Of a stretch of 27,004 bases of DNA, positions 16,605 to 22,796 are shown in pieces; the stretch's first letter is position 1; every line of letters begins with the position of its first letter. A program made the position numbers and the translations under genes. The notes below the pieces were generated by a model, which worked only from the letters and a program-made list of their open reading frames with translations, was not told where the DNA came from and ran no database searches. The DNA comes from a virus. The DNA lies in IMG/VR virus record IMGVR_UViG_3300030687_000048, positions 1-27,004 of that record, one strand, 5' to 3'.

Positions 16605-17258
16605 TTAGGGCCAAACGAGTACAGAGTTGACCTTGTTCAAAACTGGTAGGCGCTGAGGAACGGTCACTGTTGAACCATTTATCACTCGTGTCGCCTGCGT
16701 GAATGAATCTGAATCCGCTAAGGCATTCATATGGTTGTCGTCCCAGAACCATCCAGCGGAAAGGAATGCATCCACAGGTTGGGCAACAAGATCGGGATTC
16801 AAGACGATTCGATTATCACCATACGCCGCCTGACTGTATGCCGTATAGTTCGACCTGAATGTCAGGTCGAATGCACCGCGTCCACGAAAATTCCAACCAT
16901 CGCCTGAGGACGTTGGACCATTCCCATCCCGATTTGCGTACACAAGATTCGCTAGCTTCTGCGGATTGTTGATGTAGTTCGGTGCATACGCATAGTTCGT
17001 ATGTGTTGGATCTAGAGTAAATCTTGAGGGCCACTCTGTTACCAATCTTTCAGGCGTCGTATAGTCTAGATTCTCCGACCAGGATGTATATTGCTGCGTT
17101 TCAAAGAACGACTGCGCCACAAAGTAGCGCAAGCGTATTGCTGATTGGTCGATACCGTAACGAGAAGCACACGCATTGATGCCATCTGCTAGTGCTTGGG
17201 CATTCGTCAAGTTTGAGTTGAGGCCAAGAATCTGATTTGCTGTAACTTGAAATGACAT
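16605..17258 (-). CDS. GH19-family (chitinase-like) endolysin
   Basis: The product has 217 residues, the usual size of a single-domain phage GH19 muramidase or chitinase-type endolysin. The core reads FVAQSFFETQQYTSWSENLD, placing the two catalytic glutamates at Glu53 and Glu62, followed by DYTTPERL. The downstream family signature is GDGWNFRGRGAFDLTFRSNY. Two features are unusual: the His that normally precedes the first catalytic Glu is Phe, and the conserved Gln of the GRGxxQLTG element is Asp. There is no signal peptide, so release through a holin is expected. The ribosome site TAGGA, seven bases before the ATG at 17258, overlaps the stop of the upstream membrane protein. It cuts peptidoglycan at the end of infection. 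Confidence 0.85.
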   Translation of the reverse strand: MSFQVTANQILGLNSNLTNAQALADGINACASRYGIDQSAIRLRYFVAQSFFETQQYTSWSENLDYTTPERLVTEWPSRFTLDPTHTNYAYAPNYINNPQKLANLVYANRDGNGPTSSGDGWNFRGRGAFDLTFRSNYTAYSQAAYGDNRIVLNPDLVAQPVDAFLSAGWFWDDNHMNALADSDSFTQATRVINGSTVTVPQRLPVLNKVNSVLVWP

Positions 17259-17266
17259 GATTATTC

Positions 17267-17728
17267 CTACTTGATCACCACATTGGACAACTCAAAATCA
17301 ACCGTACCATTCTTTATCGGATTGAACCAATAGATCAGCTTTGCGCCGATCTGATACTCTCCGGGTTTGAGATCAGGTAGTTGAATGTGGTCATCAATCA
17401 GTTTGAATTCTGAAGGATCCTTGACGAAGTGATCCGGATATACGTAGATCACCTCGCCTGCTTTATCCTTGATGAAGATTCTGTATAGCGCCTTGTTTGT
17501 CTTGGTCTGAACTGTGACAGGGATGGAGATTGAAATCCAACTCCCTGCACTTTCCCACATGTAACCGTTGGAGATGAATTTTTGTTCTGGCGCCTGCTCC
17601 ACAAACATCACCAATGAACCACCCACTATCGCAGGAATAATGAGGCAAGAGGCCATAGACAGGAGGACGTCGAGGCGAACAAGCAATTTCTTTATCGCAG
17701 GATTTAGGGAATTGTGAATGGTTAACAC
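17267..17728 (-). CDS. Membrane-anchored extracytoplasmic protein in the lysis cassette, function unknown
   Basis: The product has 153 residues from a GTG start at 17728, chosen because AAGGAGAG lies about five bases upstream within the end of the holin gene. A basic N-terminus is followed by one hydrophobic segment at about residues 21-43 (VLLSMASCLIIPAIVGGSLV). A soluble domain of about 105 residues follows, with alternating beta-like segments and LPDLKPGEYQIGAKL, resembling an Ig-like or carbohydrate-binding sandwich. The basic residues before the segment predict that the domain lies in the periplasm. The gene sits two bases after the holin stop and eight bases before the endolysin start, so a lysis regulator such as an antiholin is plausible. 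It has no recognisable similarity to T4 RI or lambda S107. I do not recognise the family. Confidence 0.6.
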   Translation of the reverse strand: MLTIHNSLNPAIKKLLVRLDVLLSMASCLIIPAIVGGSLVMFVEQAPEQKFISNGYMWESAGSWISISIPVTVQTKTNKALYRIFIKDKAGEVIYVYPDHFVKDPSEFKLIDDHIQLPDLKPGEYQIGAKLIYWFNPIKNGTVDFELSNVVIK

Positions 17729-17730
17729 GG

Positions 17731-18117
17731 TTACTCTCCTTCCTTACTCTTGTCGTCTGGATGAACTACGGGTGTCGTTCGATCATTTTCTAGAGCTTGT
17801 TCAATCGGTGCTTCAGCTTTCATGCCCATGCGAACCATATATAGGTTTTCGAGGATACGTAACAATCGCGTTCCCATCAAACCAGATGTGGCAATCATAA
17901 TGGCAGAGAGCGGACCAACAATGTTCATCCATTCGCATGCCCAGAATGTACAGAGTCCACAAAAGGCAGCGGTCAATAAATCCTTGACGAGCACACCGAA
18001 TTTAAATCCTTCAGTGTGGTTAACATATCTTACCAGACCACCCAAACAGGCTACGCCTATAGCGGTGGCGTACGTCAACAGCGAATCGGTGAAAGGGTTC
18101 TTGTCTGAACTCAGCAT
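17731..18117 (-). CDS. Holin, superfamily III-like
   Basis: The product has 128 residues with three predicted membrane segments: about 11-31 (DSLLTYATAIGVACLGGLV), 42-62 (VLVKDLLTAAFCGLCTFWAC) and 67-86 (VGPLSAIMIATSGLMGTRLL). A charged cytoplasmic tail rich in Glu, Asp and Lys ends in SKEGE. The layout and the GGLVRYV and SGLMGTRLL segments resemble LydA-type (superfamily III) phage holins. Holins accumulate in the inner membrane and open it at a set time, releasing the endolysin. Its ATG at 18117 has GGAG five bases upstream. It is the first gene of the minus-strand lysis/fibre unit and faces a divergent plus-strand unit 136 bases away. Confidence 0.75.
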   Translation of the reverse strand: MLSSDKNPFTDSLLTYATAIGVACLGGLVRYVNHTEGFKFGVLVKDLLTAAFCGLCTFWACEWMNIVGPLSAIMIATSGLMGTRLLRILENLYMVRMGMKAEAPIEQALENDRTTPVVHPDDKSKEGE

Positions 18118-18253
18118 AACTGCTCCGTATTTTTAAGCTTGGTCTTCCTAGCGTGTTTCGGCCCTTACGCAGGTTTGCACCTCATTAAATTGATAGAGGG
18201 ATTCGAAAATTTGATGAGTAAGATGTGGTAAATAGTACCTTAAGGAGGATAGA
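18118..18253. other. Divergent intergenic region between lysis unit and nuclease unit
   Basis: This 136-base gap separates the holin gene (leftward) from the 93-codon gene (rightward), so at least two promoters are expected. I looked for sigma70-like hexamer pairs on both strands and found only poor matches with wrong spacing, such as TTGATA at 18190-18195. No convincing promoter or operator palindrome is visible. Confidence 0.4.
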
Positions 18254-18535
18254 ATGACCACGTTAGCCGGTTACAGAATTACTCCAGCTGCTCAACTGGA
18301 GTCTCCTCATCCTCGGGAACTCATGTTATTCATAGAGCACAAAATCAACATGGCACCAGACATAATGGAACGTGAAGATTTCATGAAGGAACTAGATGCA
18401 ACGCTCAGGAAACAATTCGGTGCACATTTCTCCGCTACTCTGATAGATCCAACTACAGACATGAAATCCGATGACTGGGATGATGTTTCGATCATTCAGG
18501 TGGATGCACTTACTCAAAGTACAGGAGTACATTGA
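18254..18535 (+). CDS. Small acidic protein of unknown function
   Basis: The product has 93 residues. A strong ribosome site (TAAGGAGG) lies six bases before the ATG, the best in the window. No membrane segment, signal peptide or known motif is visible. The centre is helical and charged (MEREDFMKELDATLRKQF), and a beta-like C-terminal stretch (VSIIQVDAL) follows. The stop overlaps the start of the next gene (TGATG), so the two are translationally coupled. With the exonuclease gene it forms a three-gene unit likely expressed earlier than the tail genes. I do not recognise the family. Confidence 0.65.
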   Translation: MTTLAGYRITPAAQLESPHPRELMLFIEHKINMAPDIMEREDFMKELDATLRKQFGAHFSATLIDPTTDMKSDDWDDVSIIQVDALTQSTGVH

Positions 18536-18909
18536 TGAAAAGCATAATGGGCAAAGGATTTTGGGCTCTCAATTCTTCTTATATCGGGATTGGTCGGGAT
18601 ACTTCTGATCCCTACAGTAAGCCGAAGCCCGAAGTAAAGATACCCTATCGTTATGGTATGAGGTCCGCTGAGAATTCCTCATCTGTGGCTTCGATGGCAA
18701 ATCGTGTCGCTAAAGATTACATCGTTACAGATCCTCAAGGTGTGGAGCAAAAGATACATAACCTAGCCAGGTTTTGTCGAGAGCACGATCTGGAGGCTGC
18801 ATATATGCACCAGGTAATGGCGGGTAGGTTGAAACATCATAGAGGATGGAAATGCCGCCGGGTGGAAGATAAAGAAAAGGAACAGGATGGAACGGATATT
18901 CGTGAGTGA
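18535..18909 (+). CDS. NUMOD-like DNA-binding protein without nuclease domain
   Basis: The product has 124 residues from the ATG at 18535, which has AGGAG eight bases upstream and shares its first base with the previous stop. Residues about 60-110 contain YIVTDPQGVEQ, NLARFCREHDL and GRLKHHRGWKC. This is the pattern of NUMOD-type helix-turn-helix repeats that give DNA contacts in phage HNH and GIY-YIG homing endonucleases. The N-terminal about 55 residues are basic and unstructured-looking, and no HNH or GIY-YIG residues are present. It could be a remnant of a homing endonuclease or a free-standing DNA-binding protein. The first 23 bases of the exonuclease gene overlap its end, so it seems to belong to a working operon. 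Confidence 0.62.
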   Translation: MKSIMGKGFWALNSSYIGIGRDTSDPYSKPKPEVKIPYRYGMRSAENSSSVASMANRVAKDYIVTDPQGVEQKIHNLARFCREHDLEAAYMHQVMAGRLKHHRGWKCRRVEDKEKEQDGTDIRE

Positions 18910-19792
18910 CACCAACTGGTATCTATATCGCGCCATGCTGGTAGCCGGTAAATCATCGAGACCAATAGAGCAGTCATTACCTTACGCCCTGCTATCCATG
19001 ATCTGTGGCGATGCGCTTGCTGTTGGTGCCAACTATGTCCTGGCAGCGTTTGACGGTCCGAAAGTATTCAGGCACAAGATATACCCGGCGTACAAAGCGA
19101 ACCGTGAAGGTAGGAATAACGATGGTCGAACTGATGCAGAGAATGCAGAACAGGGAGAATCGGATAAGGATCGCATGTACGCATGCCTACCCTACGTCTT
19201 CGAGCTATTCGATAAGATTGGTCTAGCTTACTACGTCCCGAAGATATACGAAGCGGATGATGTTCTGTGTTCCATCGCAAGAAAGTATGGATCAACTTAC
19301 AGGATTGCTTGTGGCACACAGGACAAGGACGCTTATCAATATTTGTCTGACACTGTTTGGTTATATGACTCGAGCGCCAAGGGGAAGGACGGAAAGAAGA
19401 AGCCGAAGTGGATACGTCCCGCGGACGCAGAGAAGATAAAGGGTGTTAAGATAAGTCAGATGATAGCATATCAGACGCTGCTTGGTGACATGGGTGACAA
19501 CGTTCAACCAATCAAGGGTATGGATAAGCGGGTGGTGAAGAAGATATTGACAGAGTACGGATCGATAACGAGGTGGGGTCGAGCAAACAAGGCAAATGCG
19601 AAATTTCTCACCATTCACTCTGAGAGAATTCAGTTGAATCGCAAGTTAGTGACGCTTGTTGACACAGCTATTCCACCGGGTGATCCTAAAGAATGGAAGC
19701 TCCTGAAGAAGAAACCAAATGATCGATTTCTCAGCCGGAGCTTCCACGAGCTACATAACCTCTTATGGCCTAAGACCAAGGGTTTATTTTAG
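18887..19792 (+). CDS. 5'-3' exonuclease / flap endonuclease (T5 exonuclease type)
   Basis: The product has 301 residues, close to the size of phage T5 D15 and the N-terminal nuclease of DNA polymerase I. Family motifs occur in order: VSDTNWYLYR (Asp8), AAFDGPKVFRH and YPAYKANR (Asp56, Arg62, Lys70, Arg73), EADD (Glu122, Asp124, Asp125), GTQDKD (Asp146, Asp148) and GDMGDN (Asp201, Asp204). These are the acidic two-metal residues and the DNA-binding arch region. The enzyme removes RNA primers and 5' flaps in phage replication. After GDMGDN an H3TH-like stretch (IKGMDKRVVKKIL) follows. The ATG at 18887 has AAGGAA about six bases upstream and lies inside the previous gene. Its TAG stop overlaps the stop of the convergent fibre gene by four bases. 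Confidence 0.9.
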   Translation: MERIFVSDTNWYLYRAMLVAGKSSRPIEQSLPYALLSMICGDALAVGANYVLAAFDGPKVFRHKIYPAYKANREGRNNDGRTDAENAEQGESDKDRMYACLPYVFELFDKIGLAYYVPKIYEADDVLCSIARKYGSTYRIACGTQDKDAYQYLSDTVWLYDSSAKGKDGKKKPKWIRPADAEKIKGVKISQMIAYQTLLGDMGDNVQPIKGMDKRVVKKILTEYGSITRWGRANKANAKFLTIHSERIQLNRKLVTLVDTAIPPGDPKEWKLLKKKPNDRFLSRSFHELHNLLWPKTKGLF

Positions 19793-21855
19793 TTACACCA
19801 GATATGCCACTGACATTCAGCGGAGCCACGAAGAACAAGAGCACCAGTGTTGCCCCAATATGTTGGTGCGTAAATGGTTATGGTAGTTAGGCTGAGTGGA
19901 GCAATACCAAAGCTGTAGGCGTTGTTCCCGATGTCTGATGCTAGCCCATTTAAATATGCCGTGGGGATTGCCGTGGGTAATGTGACTACGACACTGTTCA
20001 CTCCGGATGCCACCGTAGCATTACCCCACATCTCGATCGTGCCATCCGGATTTGTGCGCCATCCAGGATTTGTCAGTGAGTTAGCCGCGACTCCCGTGAC
20101 AGTTATGGTGCCGCTTGTATTTGTTAACCCGGTGCTGAATGTCGGAGTACTACTAAGGTCCGCATAACTTCCCGAAGTTGCAACTGCAGCGAACCCTGAG
20201 ATTGAGGATGCCGTGAGAACAACCGCACCCGTTGAACCATTCACCGAGGTGACGGCAGCACTCAGGGTTCCGCCACCAGTCACCACCAAACCAGAACCAA
20301 CTATCACTCCACCAATAGTCGAAGTAGTAGCAGGAGGAATAGCAGTCGAAGTGGACACAGAGATCCATGTCGACCACGTGTTTGACGATTGAGCATAACG
20401 ACGGAAGTACAAGCCTGCGTTAGTCGTATATCTCTGAATCAGATCCCCGCCAGTTGCCGTTGTGGTAAACGGCTCAACATCCAACGTCCCACCTGTAGCA
20501 GTAGTAGGAGCATTCAGGAAGGTGGAAGCGTTCGCGTCCAGACCGAAGTATAATCCCGTAGTTTGCAGAGTATTGAAATCTGTTGAGGCAGCAATCGCAG
20601 TCGGCGCGATAAGACCGATAACGTTCGGTGTCACCACAACATTGCCCGAACCATCTGGTGCTACACTGTTAACCGTCTTGACGGGAGAGAATCCGAGATC
20701 GATCGTACCATTCCCTGCAATGCTCAGGTTGCCATCCGGCGAAACAATTACCCCACCAAGAGTTGTCGTCGTAGCGGCAGGCAAAGTGTAAGCTGCAGGT
20801 GCTCCGATAAGCGAAGAGTATTCTCCGTTATAGGCGACGGCAGCGAAACCTGTGATATTGGTATTATTCAATACCACAGCACCTGTCAAACCATTTACGG
20901 ATATAACTGGTTGCCCTGAAGGACCAACGTTAAGGACGCCTGAGTCCGAGATCTCCAAAGTCGTGCCAACTATGATGCCACCCAAAGCAGATGTCGTGGC
21001 CACTGGTAAATTCACAATCGTAGTTGATAGTGACTGACGACCAAAGATCGTGATTGAATCTCCAACCACCGGGCTCTGCAGGAGGATAGACCTGAAGTTC
21101 AGAGTTGCAGACGAACCCGAGATCACAACCGACTGCACGTAACGACAGATACCGTAGTTAACACCGGAAGAGAATTCGACAACGATCTGCCCGAAGTACT
21201 CTGGATTGAATCCGGGTTGATAGTTGCCAAGCGCAATCGTAACTGATTGACTCGTGAATGACGTGATAGGGATAACTGCCTGATTAGCAAATGCATAGGC
21301 ATCGAAATTCCACAGACTGTTTTGGTCGGTGTAGGCCTGAAACGACGATTGCGCGCTCGATGCTCCACTAATTATGTACTGATTTGGAGTAGCACCATTG
21401 GGCGGAGGAAGCTGATCCACCGAGGCCAGGACCGGCACAACCGAGGTTGCTTCCGAAGTCGTAAGAGCCACCCACATAGAATAGCTTGTATTAACTACGG
21501 ATAGGTATTCATCGATGCGAATCAGATTGCCGGGATCCCCTGTTACTGCAGTCTTCTGAATCAGGGAGTCGCCGGCCGCTAAGGCAAACAGGGTAGATCC
21601 AACAAATAACCCAATTTCTCCGAAGGCGAAAGGTCCAATGGTTGCATCGAGGTATGAAGTGTAGCAAACGACATTCGCGTTCACTACTACAGGAGCCGCC
21701 GGCACACCAGTATAAACTAGCGATCCATGTATCGCAGTGTCTGAGGCTTGCGGAATATACCCGAAGGCGGAACCAAGTTGAAACGATGTAACTGCCACAG
21801 GACCCTGACTCGATTCAACCAAAGCCTGGCCTGCTGTTGTCAAAACTACTTGCAT
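19789..21855 (-). CDS. Tail-collar type fibre protein with pyocin-knob and gp53-like C-terminal domains
   Basis: The product has 688 residues. Residues 1 to about 260 match the collar-fibre N-terminal type: LTTAGQALVES, SFQLGSAFGYIP, GPFAFGEIGLF and WNFDAYAFA. They closely resemble the fibre at 22796-25087. The middle carries VNGLTGAVVLNNTNITG, EYSSLIGAPAAY and TTTLGGVIV shaft repeats. Residues about 415-503 (LQTTGLYFGL, LYFRRYAQ, WSTWISVS) look like a pyocin-knob domain. The last about 90 residues (PGWRTNPDGTIEMWG to ECQWHIWCN) resemble the gp53-like fibre C-terminal domain, a probable receptor-binding tip. AAAGGA lies six bases before the ATG. It is the last gene of its unit, starts 14 bases after the propeller gene and ends in a 4-base overlap with the convergent exonuclease. 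Confidence 0.85.
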   Translation of the reverse strand: MQVVLTTAGQALVESSQGPVAVTSFQLGSAFGYIPQASDTAIHGSLVYTGVPAAPVVVNANVVCYTSYLDATIGPFAFGEIGLFVGSTLFALAAGDSLIQKTAVTGDPGNLIRIDEYLSVVNTSYSMWVALTTSEATSVVPVLASVDQLPPPNGATPNQYIISGASSAQSSFQAYTDQNSLWNFDAYAFANQAVIPITSFTSQSVTIALGNYQPGFNPEYFGQIVVEFSSGVNYGICRYVQSVVISGSSATLNFRSILLQSPVVGDSITIFGRQSLSTTIVNLPVATTSALGGIIVGTTLEISDSGVLNVGPSGQPVISVNGLTGAVVLNNTNITGFAAVAYNGEYSSLIGAPAAYTLPAATTTTLGGVIVSPDGNLSIAGNGTIDLGFSPVKTVNSVAPDGSGNVVVTPNVIGLIAPTAIAASTDFNTLQTTGLYFGLDANASTFLNAPTTATGGTLDVEPFTTTATGGDLIQRYTTNAGLYFRRYAQSSNTWSTWISVSTSTAIPPATTSTIGGVIVGSGLVVTGGGTLSAAVTSVNGSTGAVVLTASSISGFAAVATSGSYADLSSTPTFSTGLTNTSGTITVTGVAANSLTNPGWRTNPDGTIEMWGNATVASGVNSVVVTLPTAIPTAYLNGLASDIGNNAYSFGIAPLSLTTITIYAPTYWGNTGALVLRGSAECQWHIWCN
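20747..20772. repeat. 26-bp shaft repeat DNA shared with the giant fibre gene
   Basis: Identical to the first 26 bases of the repeat at 13407, 14826 and 15099, although it lies in a different fibre gene several kilobases away. Confidence 0.75.
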
Positions 21856-21869
21856 TTTATATCCTTTGA

Positions 21870-22796
21870 TTAGAAGCCGCCCGGGTTGGAAGATGTAGCT
21901 GCAAAATCATCTGTAGCTGTGGTAAGACTTGTTCCCGAAGTAACGACATTACCAGAGAAGGTATAGACGTCGGTAACGCTTTGAGTCGTTGTCCCATCCG
22001 TGCCTCCACTAAAGAGACCGAAAGTGGGATTAGAAGCTGCCGCAAGATTATACCGAGCAGTACCAAGATTTGTACCACTTACCCTAGCATCACTAGAATA
22101 CGTTACAACACTAGTAGTAAGCTGAGGGACACTTGTTGAATTTGCGCCACCACCGAAAACTGCAACCGTTCCATTACCACAAGCTGCCAAATTACCTAAA
22201 GCTGTACCAAGGGAAGAACCATTGCTGGATGTGTTAGAGGTCAGGTTGTAGACACTTGAAAGTGCAGTCGGTCCGGAAGCTATTTCACCACCAGCAAAAA
22301 TACCAGTTGTGGCATTCGATGCAGCTGCCAAGGTATAGCTTGCGTTGGTTAGATTTCCTCCAGCACCAACAATGGAACTTGAGTACGTATAGACATAGGT
22401 TACAGCAGTTATTGTCGAGCTTGAGCTGCTGGTATTACCTCCACCGAAAACTGCATTAGTTGAGTTTCCGCACGCCGCCAATTCGGCCGTGCCTGTTGTG
22501 AGGCTTGTACCCGGAGCTACGGTGTCTCCTGAGTACGTGTACGTATCGCTGACCGTTTCATAAACTCCACCCGCAGTTCGGCCGCCTGCAAAAATCCCTA
22601 TACTCGTAGTCCCAGCTGCTGCAAGAAATAATCGTGCGGTCCCGAGATTTGTACCCGAAGATAAAGCGTTGGTTGAATAAGTATATTTTTGAGAGGCGTT
22701 GGTAACTCCACCACTATTATCCCCGCCAGCGAAGAGGGCGAATCCCGCCTGGGCAATAACAGGTTTACCCCACCACGGATTATAGATAAAAGGCAT
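21870..22796 (-). CDS. Six-repeat kelch-like beta-propeller protein, copy B
   Basis: The product has 308 residues. Six repeats of about 46-50 residues run from residue 18 to the end. Their strands end in GG (ALFAGG, GIFAGG, AVFGGG, GIFAGG, AVFGGG, GLFSGG), each followed by YTYS and SGTNLGTAR-type segments. It is a paralogue of the 301-residue protein at 8671-9576 with the same repeat count and the same SSNPG ending. The N-termini differ (MPFIYNPWWGKPVIAQ here). The start overlaps the stop of the 763-residue fibre gene (TAATG), so translation is probably coupled. The next fibre gene follows 14 bases later. This placement between two fibre genes supports a role in host binding, fibre capping or assembly, but no enzymatic residues are recognised. 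Confidence 0.72.
   Translation of the reverse strand: MPFIYNPWWGKPVIAQAGFALFAGGDNSGGVTNASQKYTYSTNALSSGTNLGTARLFLAAAGTTSIGIFAGGRTAGGVYETVSDTYTYSGDTVAPGTSLTTGTAELAACGNSTNAVFGGGNTSSSSSTITAVTYVYTYSSSIVGAGGNLTNASYTLAAASNATTGIFAGGEIASGPTALSSVYNLTSNTSSNGSSLGTALGNLAACGNGTVAVFGGGANSTSVPQLTTSVVTYSSDARVSGTNLGTARYNLAAASNPTFGLFSGGTDGTTTQSVTDVYTFSGNVVTSGTSLTTATDDFAATSSNPGGF

Noticed and set aside
18118-18253. Sigma70 promoters in the divergent gap
   Set aside because: TTGATA and TTGATG occur but no acceptable -10 hexamer lies 16-18 bases away on either strand.
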